Shown piece by piece: positions 33,720 to 46,232 of a stretch of DNA of 64,000 nt (positions are counted from its first letter, which is position 1; each line of letters starts with the position of its first letter). The notes below the pieces were generated by a model that ran no database searches, was not told where the DNA came from, and worked only from the letters and a program-made list of their open reading frames with translations. The translations under genes and the position numbers were made by a program. Source of the stretch: Impatiens glandulifera (Eukaryota; Streptophyta; Magnoliopsida; Ericales; Balsaminaceae); the NCBI RefSeq assembly GCF_907164915.1, contig NC_061862.1, positions 120,679,533 through 120,743,532 of the forward strand, written 5' to 3'.

Positions 33720-33930
33720 TTAAAATGCTTGCAAGTTATACATTAGAGAAGGAAGATGATTGAAGATACATTTTTGAATGCATTGTACTCCACATGAAAT
33801 TATTGCATTGAAGTCTTTGTTAGTAACAAAACACATTATTGCACATTTCCATAGACATTGTTGGAAAGAATCTTTGTTTGTTTATTGACCATAGGAAATA
33901 AACATCATTACAATCACGAGTCATTGACAT
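33720..33930 (-). pseudogene. Broken 12-cysteine peptide gene (second unit)
   Basis: Same lesions as the first-unit relic: shortened and shifted signal region and a four-base insertion before the first cysteine. The stop is a few codons later than in the first unit, because the TAA there is CAA here. Shared lesions show the gene died before the unit was duplicated. Confidence 0.73.
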
Positions 33931-34524
33931 TGTTATAATCTATTTTGTCTAGGATTGCTCTCTTTCTTGATGATGAATTTAATTGTTTGTTGATGAATAT
34001 GATTGTATGAATATATGGTATATGGTCCATGTGCTTATATAATCAAATTTATTGGGATTACTACTATTAATCATTATTAATGTGCTTGAATAAATTTTTA
34101 ATATGAAATATTTGTATATAATTGTTCTTTTAAAAATAAAATCTTTATATATATATATTCTTCTACCTACTCTCTTTCTTAAATAATTTTTATATATAAT
34201 AGAATTATTTGAGAGATATAAATTAATTAAAAAAAAATTATATAATATATATTTACATAAGATAATAGAGAAATTTAAAAAAATATTAAAAGATATTAAT
34301 TAATATTATTATTTTATAAGGTAACTATATTTATAAATATAAAGATTTGTGAATAAAAATATATATTTTTTATATGATTAGTGAGAAAAAATATTTATAT
34401 AATAATAAGACTATGTTATATATATATTTTTCATTATTAATTTATATAAATATATTTTAACTTACATTTTATCTATTTCTAAATATATATTATATTATCA
34501 ATAATTATATATATAATAACACTG

Positions 34525-34573
<49 letters not shown>

Positions 34574-34866
34574 AATGGTAATAATAATAGATAAAAAAAA
34601 TTTCTTAATTATTTTTTCTCTAATTAATTATATATATTATATATATTCTTACAAATTATATAATTAATATATTTATTTTATGAATAAAAATAATATATAT
34701 ATATATATATATATTATTATTATGTTTAATCATTAATTTTTATAAATACATTTTATCTTTTATCATATATTTTCACTTATTATATATATAATATTTTCTT
34801 TATTAGTATAAATAATATTTTGGTTAATATAAAATTAACTAATTGGTAATAAATATTAAATACAAA

Positions 34867-36217
34867 CACTAGTAAAAAATTGATTATTAAGTAAAACAAA
34901 AACACTCGGAGAAAGACAAAATGCTTTCGGTGATAATGTTCAGCGAGGGCGATAAATGCTCTTGTAGTGTCTCGGTGATATAACTGTCGATGAAGAAAAA
35001 ATTAATGTCACCGAGAGCGTTTGTCGCCTTCAGAGATATTTAATTTCTATAACCGAAAGCAAAGTCAATACTCTCGTTGAAAATAAATCTTTCTAAAACA
35101 ATATATATAATCTGAATCTGAATAGTCGAACCAGTTACAGCAAAATATCAAAAGAAAATAATACTTCTTTTTATGAGAAATGTGAAATCTTTGTCTCTTT
35201 TGCAACTAACATCTTTCATCCATTTTCTTGACTTTCGTTTCCTTACCATTTGAATCATCACAAACGTTGAAAGTCCCTTTCAATACTCCCATGATGATGG
35301 ATAAAGAACATTTATTAGTCTTAAACCTCACTTTAAGTTTCACAGGATTCTATAATTTCTTTCAATCTCATACCTCCTATGCCTACCGCCGTCACTTCTT
35401 CTACTTCGACCAACTACAATTCTCAAATATCTTCATGGATAAAGACATTCTCTTAATCAATCGATAATCTCTATTCTAAATCTTTAAGATCTGCATGTTT
35501 TTATCTAGATTTTAGATCGGTTGTAGGCAGTGACGATGATTTGGACGGCGAAGATGAAGAAGGTGACGTCGACGGTTTTAATCAATGAACCAGATCTAGA
35601 AGATACAAACTCTTAGATCAGTTGCAGCGGATGCGATGATCACGACGACAAAGATGAAGAAGGCGACAACGACGATGCTAGTCGATGAACCAGATCCAAC
35701 AGATACAAACTTTTAGATCAGTTGAAGGCGGCGATGATGATCAGGACGACGAAGATGAAGAAGGTGACAATGAAGGTTCTAAAATCTAGTCGATGAACCA
35801 GATCCAACAGATACAAATGAAAACTCTTATTCTTCTTCATCCTCTTCACCATCGCACACTTTAAATCTGTGCATATGGAAATACATATTAAAGATCTATA
35901 TACAAATTAGAAAAGAAATACACTGCATAAATTAAGAAGAGAAAACATTTGAGAGAATAAGAAAGAAGACATAATGAGGAAGAAGAAGAGAGAATGAGAG
36001 AGGAAGAAAGAGAGGAGACAGAATGAGGAGGAAGAAGAGATAATGAGAGAGGAAGAAAGAGATAAAGTTGGATCGGATGTAATTAGGGAAAAATTTACGT
36101 TTTTATCGAGAGCTAGCCTTTACTCTCGGTTATAATCATAATTTGATAATAATATCGCCGAGAGTATTCTTTCACTCTCGACGATCATTCTCGGTAATTG
36201 TATATTTTTTACTAGTG
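34867..36217. mobile_element. CACTA-1 (second unit)
   Basis: 1,351 bp with intact ends: CACTAGTAAAAAAT at the left and ATTTTTTACTAGTG at the right, flanked by 'aaa' on both sides. It contains the acidic tandem repeat at about 35,500-35,815. The plus-strand frame 35,228-35,467 covers the region open in another frame in the first unit; frames are not conserved between copies. Confidence 0.85.
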
Positions 36218-36822
36218 AAAATATACATACATACATACACAAAATAATACAAATATTTCAACAATTTTAAGTGGTAAAGTGGTTAAAGTTTTCATATTTC
36301 ATGATTAAGACCAGATTTCGAATACCAAAATATGTAAATTTAGATTTTCAAAAATGCATTCTTGACTATAATATATGGTAGCGCAACTTTTAAATAAAGG
36401 ATACGAGGCATCTGAAAGTGTGAGGTCACGAGATGGAGGTCAGGTGGTGGATAGTTTATCGACCGAGGAGATAAAGAGGCATATAAAAAAGTGTGAGTCA
36501 CAAGATGATGATCAATTGAGGGTTAGTGGTTGGTTTGACGTTGGATATGAGGTCTTTGATCAATTTGGATTGTTTTTTGATTTGTTGAAGTGAGATTAAA
36601 ATAGAGATCGACTAAGATTGTTGAGTGGTTTGTCGAGGGATTGAGAGGCATATTAAAAAGTGTGAGTTACAAGATTATGGTAAGTAGGTGGTTTGCCGGG
36701 GAAATAAAGAGACATGAAAACGTGTGAGTCACAAGATGAGATTAAGTTGGAGATTATTGGTTGTGTTGATTGTTGATTTGTTGAAGTGAGAGTAAAAGAG
36801 TGGTCGACTATGATTGGTGAGT
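36218..36822 (+). repeat. tRNA-like head and satellite (second unit)
   Basis: Head at about 36,225-36,335, then the satellite with 'gtgagtcacaagat' words. The satellite is cut at about 36,822, earlier than in the first unit, by the junction described next. Confidence 0.6.
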
Positions 36823-36848
36823 AGAAGATTTATTAGTCTTAAACCTAA
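36823..36848 (+). other. Junction filler copied from CACTA-1
   Basis: Between two satellites lies 'gaagat' plus 'ttattagtcttaaacct'. This matches the CACTA-1 interior near 35,306 and 11,080 (agaacatttattagtcttaaacct and ggaagatttattaggc), but nothing else of that transposon is present here. The same filler occurs at 58,832-58,858. Confidence 0.7.
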
Positions 36849-37910
36849 ATTTGGTCACCAATCCCCAACTGAGCTCTTATCTCGTGACCAATCTCCTCAT
36901 ATATCTTACAATATACAACCTAACTTTTTTATCCTCACTTCGGATAATTACCCATCTCATTCCACACGATTTATCCAACCCTAATTAACCTCTAATATTG
37001 TGTGACCTTACACAATTTTATTTTGGTCAAATGAAACATCTCCAACGTTATTAATCTCTTTTACCTTAACTTTGACCCATCAATTCCCCAATGTACCTCT
37101 CATAGAATGACCATACTTACATCGATTAACTAAAACCATCTCATTTCACAATTTAATTCCAATAATTTCAATTGAACTCTAATCTCGGTCAAATAATCCA
37201 TCTCCTCGCAAATTTTCTAATAAACAACCCAACTTACTTATCCTCACTTTGACTGATCAGTTCATCTCATTTCACATTTATCCACCCTAATCAGATATAT
37301 ATAGTGACCTTAAACTTTCACTTTGGAATATTACCAATCTCTTTTACTCTAACTTTGGCCCACCAATCTACAACTGACCTCTCATCGTGTGACATACTAA
37401 CTTGACTAACCAACCATCTCATTCCAAATTTATATCCACCTCAATTGACCTATAATCTTGTGACCTTACACTTTCACTTCGGTCAAATCAACAAACAATA
37501 AACCATCTCCTTCCATATCGTGAATTTGATTTACCAATCTCATACATTGACCTTAAAGTTTCACTTTGGTACATTACCAATCTCTTTTATCCTCACTTTG
37601 ACCCATCGATCCCCAATTGATCTCTCATCGTGTGACATACTCACTTCGACTAACTAACCATCTCATTCCAAATTTTTATCCACCTCAATTGACCTCTAAG
37701 CTTGTGACCTTACACTTTCATTTCGGTCAAATCAACAAACAATAAAACATCTCCTTACATATCGTGAATGTTATTTACCCACCCATACATTTCATCGCAA
37801 AATTTAACCAAAATATCTTTCGCTTCCAACAATCTCCTCACTTCGATAAACCAACATTTTTATTTCACATATTAACAATCAATGTTTTTTAATAGTTTAA
37901 AAATTGTGCC
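36849..37910. repeat. Satellite array of 'caccaatccccaactgacctct' type (second unit, first array)
   Basis: Degenerate tandem units of roughly 75-190 bp carry 'atctcattccacatttatcc', 'cctctcatctcgtgacc', 'tttcacttcggtcaaat' and 'tatcctcactttgaccc'. On the opposite strand its words resemble the satellite after CACTA-1 ('gtgaggtcacgagatggaggtcag'), so the two arrays may be one family in inverse orientation. Closely related to 41,895-42,956. Confidence 0.75.
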
Positions 37911-38030
37911 TAACGAAATTTGAACCATTGTCTCAATTATTTAGGATTAACACTTCAACCACTAGACCACTTAAGATTGTTGATTTATATTTATAATTTT
38001 GTGTATGCATATATAATTTATGTGACCAAC
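37911..38030 (-). repeat. tRNA-like head, inverted (second unit, first)
   Basis: Minus-strand head with a better-preserved A-box region ('taagtggtctagtggttgaag'). Together with the plus-strand head at 36,225 it brackets the satellite, giving an inverted pair about 1.8 kb apart. Confidence 0.65.
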
Positions 38031-38039
38031 AATTAAAAA

Positions 38040-39045
38040 AATAATTATATATATAATATTTGTATTTTAAAAATATTTAATAAATACTTATTATTTTAAT
38101 ATATTTGTATTCCGTGTACCTCAATCGGATTTGGTCCAATTCCAACGAAATTTGTCTCGCCTCTTCCTCAGCTTTTGATGCTGCTATCAAATTATGGTAT
38201 TGCGGGGACAGTTTCTCTAATGTACGCCGAAGATTTTTCTATAAATCACTCATCCTGAATGCATTTCATATTAATCAAACCAAATAAATCTAATATAACT
38301 TAAATCAAACACAATAACCTAAATCCAAAATATATCATACATTTAACAAAAATATATAGATTTAACAAATAAAATATAATTTAAACTAACCTAAATCATA
38401 TATAAAACTAAACAATAACAAATAAATTAAATTTAACCTGGAATTGGAACCGGCGGTGGCGAGAAAGGAGAAGAGAATGAGAAGAGAAGAAGAAGAGAAG
38501 AAGAGGAAGAAGAGAACAAGAAACGGAGTAGGCGGTGGCGCGGGCGGAAGAGAGAGGGGGAAAAGAGAGGCGGAAATAAGAAGAGAAGGGTTAGGGTTTT
38601 GTATTTATAAAGGTCATTACCGAAAGTTCTTTGTATAACTTTCAGTTTTGACCCTCCTTAAAACCGAAGGTTTTCTAATAAACCTTCGGAAATAAGCATC
38701 ACGGAAATTAATTTTTTTTTAATTTTTGGGGATGACTCAAAACTGAAGGATTATTGGAAAACCTTCGCAATTAAAAATTTCATGAAAGGTAAAACCGAAA
38801 GTTTTTTGAATAACCTTCGCAATTAACCAACTTCCAACACTTAGAATTATTTTGTTTTTTTTTTTGAAGGTCAAAACCGAAAGTTCTTTGTAGAACTTTC
38901 GGTACTAATTAGTAAAACTGAAGGTTTTACACCCCTCTCGTAATCTATTTTTATTAACGAAAGTTTTATTCCTCTCGGGATCATTTAGGAGAGTTTTATA
39001 AAACTTTGGTAATATCTGTCGGTAAAGGTCAATTTTTTACTAGTG
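38040..39045 (-). mobile_element. CACTA-2 remnant (second unit, first copy)
   Basis: Terminus CACTAGTAAAAAATTGACC on the minus strand at 39,045. It is shorter than the copy at 43,085-44,235 because one block of subterminal repeats near 38,730 is missing. The exon-2 start reads ATG AGT GAT TTA TAG, a stop at codon 5 instead of codon 4. The open frame seen on the plus strand at 38,105-38,287 is antisense to this exon. Confidence 0.68.
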
Positions 39046-39383
39046 ATATATTTAAATTAAATTTTTTATTTTTAAAATTTATGAATATTTTCCTAAATTT
39101 TATTATATATATATATTAATTATTATTACACTATTAATGATAATTTTTTATTATTATTTTAAATAAATTTGTTATTATTAATTTTATTTATTTAGATTTA
39201 TTATTAAAATAATAAATAAAGAAATGTGTCAATTTATTTCATAATTAACTAAACTCTAATTTTAAATTATTGTTGACGGTGTAAAATTATTTTAAATAAA
39301 TTTTGAATTAATTTATTTATATTTATTATTAAATAAAAAATAAAAGAATGTGTCAATTTCTTTCCTAATTTACTAAACTCTCT

Positions 39384-39386
<3 letters not shown>

Positions 39387-39467
<81 letters not shown>
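39387..39467. repeat. (TA)n microsatellite
   Basis: About 80 bp of TA in the second unit; only about 22 bp at the matching site near 61,400. Confidence 0.95.
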
Positions 39468-39471
<4 letters not shown>

Positions 39472-39599
39472 CAGAAAAATAATCACCGACCTCAATCACA
39501 ATTTCACACGACTCGTATCCTTTATGAAATTGTCCATCAATTTCAATCGACCTCTATTAGTTTATATTTGATTAATAATAGAGAATTAAATTAAATTTA

Positions 39600-39745
39600 T
39601 ATAATTTGGGTAATTTGGGTAACCCTAACTCAACCCAAACTAAACTTAACCCATACTCAACCCAACCCATACTTAACCCAACCCAAATTAATATTTTGGG
39701 TTTGAGTTAGGGTTGGGTTTGGGTAACCCAAATTATGCTCACCCC
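39600..39745. repeat. 'aaccca' fold-back, possible hAT-like MITE
   Basis: The left arm 'ataatttgggtaatttggg' and 'aaccctaactcaaccc' is matched by the inverted right arm 'gggttgggtttgggtaaccc' plus 'aaattat', ending next to 'gctcacccctag'. The 'taggggtgagc' end resembles the termini of some plant hAT MITEs. It belongs to the spacer found only in the second unit. Confidence 0.6.
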
Positions 39746-40075
39746 TAGTGTCGTTTGTGCCTATTGTGCCGTCCGTGCTGATTTTGTCGTGCAGCCTGTG
39801 CCGATTGCGCTTCCTTTAATTAATATAATATCGTGTTGTCCGTGCAGATCGGGATGTGCCGCCTGTGCCTATTGTGTCGTCTGTGTCGATCATGTCTTGT
39901 CTCTTGTGTCGATCGCACTTCCTTTGATCAATGCTGATTTCGGTGTCGATTTTATGACTTCCGACTCAAAGACAATATCGTGCCACCTATGCCAATTGTG
40001 TCGTGGATGTGCCTATTGTTCCGCCATGCCGAGTTGTGTCGCCTATGCCGATCGCGCTTCCTTAAAAATCTCCAG
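39746..40075 (+). repeat. Degenerate 'tgtgccgcctgtgccgat' repeat
   Basis: GC-richer stretch with recurring 'tgtgcc.attgtg', 'cgtgcagatcggg' and 'cgcttccttt' words spaced about 50-110 bp apart. A plus-strand 130-codon frame (39,735-40,127) runs through it with cysteine-rich periodic text; I treat that as a repeat artefact. The word 'tgcagatcggg.tgtg.cg' also occurs at 18,482, linking this spacer to the first-unit block. Confidence 0.5.
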
Positions 40076-41039
40076 AGCTTTTCTCTCTCTCTTTTTAGGG
40101 TTTCAGGGGGTTTGGAGTTTACGGTGACATTGGTTTGAGCTTTAATAATGGTGGAATAAAGAAGAGGGCTCTCTGTTAGTGTTTTTTTATTCAAAACTAC
40201 TCTAGGGTACTTGTACAAGCTAACAAAAAATAATCCTTGATTAAACTATGTAATTTTGGAATCCCCTTTCGAAGCTGATACTTGTGGAGAAAAATTCTAA
40301 TATTTCTGTGGTTGATAATTTTGATATTCGATGACACCTTCGATCACTATGAATTGTCTCGGTCAATTAGCGGGGTCAATTTGGTGGAAACAATCGAAAG
40401 TTTTTTTCTTTTTAAATTAGGGTTTTTTACCTTTGCTGCCCAGTTGTTACGCGGAGGAGGTGGGTTCTTGATCGCAAGGGCGCGGTCGGTAAGACGACCT
40501 ACATGGATTTAAGACTATGTCTGTGTCCATACATGGAATGTGCCATTGCCTCACATGCTGTTTGTTTGGTTTAACATGGGCTCCGCGCCTATGCTTGGTC
40601 TTTTATTTGTTGACTCGTGCGTCCAGATACAATGGTAAATCTCCAATTATACAATGATAAATCTCAAATTATTCAAATTAAACTATATTTCAAATTAATA
40701 AAGATACTTCCAGATTGAAGTGTTTATATAAAAAAGTTCAAAAGACCTTGGAGTAATGAGATTGAAATTAGACAAAGAAATGTTCGTATAGATACAACAT
40801 AGATACAACAATGTGTCTTAATAATATTTGAAAAGACCATAAAGACTTACTGTCTATAAGCTATGTTGATTGTTTGAAAATTTAGAATTCTAATAAAGCA
40901 ATTATAAAGTTATTAGAAGTAATTAGGAAGATTCTTGTGCGATACATACATATAAAAATATCAACAAAATAAAATTATAATAATATATATTCAATTTTAA
41001 TTTTTTTTAATAAATCACAAATAATATATTAAAATAAAA
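40076..41039. other. Spacer unique to the second unit, no clear gene
   Basis: Contains a CT-rich run followed by 'tttttagggtttcaggggg' (about 40,080-40,115), which looks like a plant 5' leader, and a 76-codon plus frame at 40,282-40,512 with no recognisable family. The rest is AT-rich. I cannot name a gene here. Confidence 0.4.
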
Positions 41040-42956
41040 AATAAAACACTCTCATTCTACATTTTATACACTTCGGTAAAACAACTTATCTTCTCACATA
41101 TTTTTCTCATGAAACCTCTCATCTCGTGATTTTATACTTTCAAATTGGTCAAATAAAAAATCGTAAACATTACCAATCTCTTTTTACCATCATTTTAGCT
41201 CATCAATGCTCAATCGATCTCTCATTTTGTGACCTTAAAACAATCATATTGACCAACCATCGCATTCCACATTTATCTACTAATTCAAATCGAACTTCTC
41301 ATCTCCTGATCTTAACTTTCACTTCGATCAAACAACTAATCTTCTCGCATATTTTAACAACCACTATTAATGTCTTTCCCAATCGACATCTATCACTTTA
41401 CATTACTTTCACTTCGACTAATCAAAAATCATCTCATTCCATATTTATTCACCAAGCACAATCGACTTCTATTATCTTGAAGACCTTACTTTCACTTCAT
41501 CAAACAACTTATCTTCTCACATATTTTATTATATACAACCCGACATTCTTATTCTCACTTCGGCTAACCATACATCTCATTCCACATTTATTTACCCCAA
41601 TTAACCTCTCATCTCGTTACCTTACTTTCACTTTGACTAATTAATCATCTCATTCCACATTTATCCATCAATTCATAATCGACCTCTCATCTCGAGACAT
41701 TGTTTTCACTTCGTCAACCAACTTATCTCCTATTATATTTTACAATATACAACCCACATTCTTTAACCTCAATTCTTCTAATCATCCATCTCATTCTACA
41801 TTTATACACTCCAATAATCGACCTCTCATATTTGATCTTACACTTTCACTTCGGTCAAATCAATCATCTCCAACATTATCAATCTCTTTTACTCTTCACT
41901 TTGGTCACCAATCCCCAACTGACCTCTTATCTCGTGACCAATCTCCTCACATATCTTATAATATACAACCTAACTTTTTTATCCTCACTTTAGATAACTA
42001 ACTATCTCATTCCACACGATTTATCCAACCCTAATTAACCTCTAATATTGTGTGACCTTACACAATTTTATTTTGGTCAAATGAAACATCTCCAACGTTA
42101 TCAATCTCTTTTACATTAACTTTGACCCATCAATTCCCCAATCTACCTCTCATAGAATGACCATACTTACATCGATTAACTAAAATCATCTCATTTAACA
42201 ATTTAATTCCAATAATTTCAATTGAACTCTAATCTCGGTCAAATAATCCATCTCCTCGTAAATTTTATAATAAACAACCCAAATTACTTATCCTCACTTT
42301 GACTTACCAGTTCATCTCATTTCACATTTATCCACACTAATCGGATATATATAGTGACCTTAAACTTTCACTTTGGAATATTAGCAATCTCTTTTACCCT
42401 AACTTTGTCCCACCAATCTAGAATTGACCTCTCATCGTGTGACATACTAACTTGACTAACCAACCATCTCATTCCAAATTTATATCCACCTCAATTAACC
42501 TATAATCTTGTGACCTTACACTTTCACTTCGGTCAAATTAACAAACAATAAACCATCTCCTTCCATATCGTGAATTTGATTTATCAATCTCATACATTGA
42601 CCTTAAAGTTTCACTTTGGTACATTATCAATCTCTTTTATCCTCACTTTGACCCACCAATCCCCAATTGATCTCTCATCGTGTGACATACTCACTTCGAC
42701 TAACTAACCATCTCATTCCAAATTTTGATCCACCTCAATTGACCTCTAACCTTGTGACCTTACACTTTCACTTCAGTCAAATCAACAAACAACAAACCAT
42801 CTCCTTACATATCTTGAATGTCATTTACCCACCCATCAATTTCATAGCAAATTTTAACCAAAATATCTTTCGTTTCCAACCATCTCCTCACTTCGATAAA
42901 TCAACATTTTTATTTCACATATTAACAATCAATGTTTTTTAATAGTTTAAAAATTG
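41040..42956. repeat. Satellite array (second unit, second array)
   Basis: The longest array of the 'ctcatctcgtgacctt / tcacttcggtcaaac / atctcattccacatttat' satellite. It includes 172-, 97- and 91-codon open frames (41,126-41,644, 41,700-41,993 and 42,667-42,942) that are Ser/Thr/Leu/Ile-rich, follow the repeat period and resemble no protein. Confidence 0.75.
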
Positions 42957-43080
42957 TGCCTAACGAAATTTGAACCATGGTCTCAATTATTTAGGATTAA
43001 CACTTCAACCACTAGATCACTTAAGATTGTTGATTTATATTTATAATTTTGTGTATGCATATATAATTTATGTGACTAAC
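42957..43080 (-). repeat. tRNA-like head, inverted (second unit, second)
   Basis: Same as 21,030-21,145, with B box 'ccatggttcaaatttcg' on the minus strand; it ends the satellite array. Confidence 0.65.
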
Positions 43081-43084
43081 AATT

Positions 43085-44235
43085 AAAAAAATAATTATAT
43101 ATATATAATATTTGTATTTTAAAAATATTTAATAAATACTTATTATTTTAATATATTTGTATTCTGTCTCCCTTAATCGGATTTGCTCAAATTCCAACGA
43201 AATTTGTCTCACCTCTTCCTCAGCTTTTGATGTTGCTAACAAATTATGGTATTGCCGGGACAATTTCTCTAGTGTACGCCGAAGATTTTTCCATTAATCA
43301 CTCATCCTGAATGCATTTCATATTAATCAAACCAAATAAATCTAATATAACTTAAATCAAACACAATAACCTAAATCCAAAATATATCACACATTTAACA
43401 AAAATATATAGATTTAACAAACAAAATATAATTTAAACTAACTTAAATCATATCTAAAACTAAACAATAACAAATAAATTAAATCTAACCTGGAATTGGA
43501 ACCGGCGGTGACGAGAAAGGAGAAGAGAATGAGAAGAGAATGAGAAGAAGAAGAGAAGAAGAAACGGAGTAGGCGGCGGTGCGGGCGGCGGTGCGGGCGG
43601 AAGAGAGAGAGGGAAAAAAGAGATGCAGAAATAAGAAGAGAAGGGTTAGGGTTTTGTATTTATAAAGGACATTACCGAAAGTTCTTTGTATAACTTTCAG
43701 TTTTGACCCTCCTTAAAACCGAAGGTTTTCTAATAAACTTTCGGAAATAAGCATCACGAAAATTATTTTTTTTTCAATTTTTTGGGATGAGTCAAAACCG
43801 AAGGTTTATTGAAAAAACCTTCGTAATTAACAATTTCAGGAAATGAAAAATCTGAAGGTTCTTTGAATAACCTTTGCAATTAATCATTCTCAAACTTAGA
43901 ATATTTTTTCATTTTTTTGGGATGCGTCAAAACCGAAGGATTATTGGAAAACCTTCGCAATTAAAATTTTCAGAAAAGGTAAAACCGAAAGTTTTTTGAA
44001 TAACCTTCGCAATTAACCCACTTCCAACACTTAGAATTATTTTGTTTTTTTTTGGAAGGTCAAAACCGAAAGTTCTTTGTAGAACTTTCGGTACTAATTA
44101 GTAAAACCAAAGGTTTTACACCCCTCTCGGAATCTATTTTTATTAACGAAAGTTTTCTTTCTCTCGGGATCATTTAGGAGAGTTTTATAAAACCTTCAGT
44201 AATATCTGTTGATAAAGGTCATTTTTTTACCAGTG
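43085..44235 (-). mobile_element. CACTA-2 remnant (second unit, second copy)
   Basis: Counterpart of 21,146-22,293 with the same CACTGG terminus, the codon-4 TAA in exon 2 and the full set of subterminal palindromes. It differs from 38,040-39,045 by substitutions throughout, so the two CACTA-2 copies in this unit are not a recent local duplication. Confidence 0.7.
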
Positions 44236-44586
44236 ATATATTTAAATTAAATTTTTTATTTTTAAAATTTATTAATATTTTACTAAAGTTTATTATATAT
44301 ATATATATATATGAATTATTATTACACTATTAATGTTGATTTTTTATTATTATTTTAAATAAATTAGTTATTATTAATTTTATTTATTTAGATTTATTAT
44401 TAAAATAATAAATAAAGAAATGTGTCAATTTCTTTCATAATTAACTAAACTCTAATTTTAAATTATTATTATACTATTATTGTTGACGGTGTAAAATTGT
44501 TTTAAATAAATTTATTTATATTTATCATTAAATAAAAAATAAAAGAATGTGTCAATTTCATTCCTAATTTACTAAACTCTCTTTTT

Positions 44587-44592
<6 letters not shown>

Positions 44593-44671
<79 letters not shown>
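44593..44671. repeat. (TA)n microsatellite
   Basis: Roughly 80 bp against about 32 bp at the matching site in copy I. Confidence 0.95.
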
Positions 44672-44677
<6 letters not shown>

Positions 44678-44979
44678 ATCACCGACCTCAATCACAGTTT
44701 CACACGACTCATATCCTTTAGGAAATCAACCATCAATTTTAATTGACCTCTATTCTCGTGACCTCACGATCTTTTGTCACCGACCTCTTATTTATCGAAA
44801 AACCATATCTCAATCACACTTTATCACATCTCTTATCCCTAAGTAAAAAATTACCAATCTTAATTGGCATTTACCATCTTGACCTCTCACATTGGTTAAT
44901 CAAATATTTGATTCATATTTTTTAAATCATGTTCAATTGTTACAGGTCTATTATTCTTCGACAAACCACATTTCAATCA

Positions 44980-45542
44980 CACTTGATTAAAGGTTTGTAC
45001 TTGTTTTGTTAGGTTGCAAGTTTAAAACATACATATATAATTTTTAATTTTATTTTTAGCCGTTTTAAGTTTATGGTGGGTCAACAATCTAACTCAATGG
45101 TCTACTTACTCTCACATATATATCCAAATTAATCACAGCTCTCGACCTGATAATTCGGACACTTTGAAATTAAACACATATATAATATATATATATATAT
45201 TAGTTATATATATTAGTTATATATATATGTTAGTTAAAAATTTAAACTTATATTGTTAAGAATGTCTCACGTTCATCAAATTTTGTGTTGAATTTAAGAT
45301 AAAAAATCTTACTAGCCTAGTTTGTTAAATGATTGTACTTGTTTTTGTTAAATTGCAAGTTCGAAACATATATATATTATTTTTAATTTGATTTTTAACC
45401 GTTTTAAGTTTATAAGTGGGTCAAACTACAATAATCCGACCCAAATATTCATTTACTCTCACATATATATCTAAATTAATAACAACTCTCTGTCAGGCAA
45501 TTCAGATACTTTGAAATTAAATATATATATATATATATATTA
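44980..45542 (+). repeat. Pair of second-family tRNA-like repeats (copy II)
   Basis: Counterpart of 22,982-23,555; only TA-run lengths differ noticeably. Confidence 0.5.
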
Positions 45543-46232
45543 ATATTAGGTGTGAGTTATTTTTCGCTAATATCATTTTAAACATTATATATATATCTAT
45601 AAAAGTTAACTACTCATTCAATGAGATTACACAATAATATAATAGTTGAGATGAAATTTGAGATATTCAACTGATTTGATACATGAAATTATATAATTAA
45701 AATTAAACGTACTATATTCTTTAGAACTCGTAATTGTAAGAATTGCCTCAAATGAGATTAGTAATAACTTTTACTGTAATAGCTATTGAATGTACAACGA
45801 AATTGTTGAAAAAGTTTATAATTATAAAAGTCTACAATAAGGAAATAGAATAAATTATAAAAGTTTTTATATGTATACAAATTTGTTCATATTTTGTGTT
45901 TGTTCATTGACTGAGTGTTTAATGAATTCAATGAAGTTAGATCTATTTTGTGAAGATGTTTGCTCTTGATTTTGCTTCACGTTTTTCTTTTGATATTATT
46001 AGGTCTCTTATAATATTTCAAAGCCTAATCCATTCATATACTTACATGTTATACAAGATTTTGAAAAGTAATGTATGATTTTAAAAGATCAATGTTTGAA
46101 AGTATTCTTGAGCCAATGTCATTCAAACAAGTTTAAAATATGTAGATCTGATTATACAACCAAAATAAAATAAGATAAAACTGTCTACATAATTTATTCT
46201 CCTCGATTAGTAATAAATTTCATAACAAATAT

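Larger units (their letters stand above)
20671..39558. repeat. Segmental duplication, copy I
   Basis: This 18.9-kb stretch (R half, then L half, then satellite/CACTA-2) recurs at 42,605-61,510. In the parts I compared (for example 27,400-32,700 against 49,385-54,700 and 21,150-25,100 against 43,085-47,100), differences are almost all homopolymer or dinucleotide length changes, with only isolated substitutions (such as 'tctctgatag' versus 'tctcttatag'). The predicted peptide gene is identical in coding sequence. Confidence 0.9.

Noticed and set aside
38444..38638. 64-residue Arg/Glu-rich ORF (also 60,455)
   Set aside because: Antisense to the CT-rich first exon of CACTA-2; a GA-rich run leaves the frame open.
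39735..40127. 130-residue cysteine-rich plus-strand ORF as a secreted peptide gene
   Set aside because: It follows the degenerate 'tgtgccgcctgtgcc' repeat, has no signal peptide and no conserved copy.
41126..41993. 172- and 97-residue plus-strand ORFs
   Set aside because: They run through the satellite array with repeat-periodic low-complexity composition and no family likeness.
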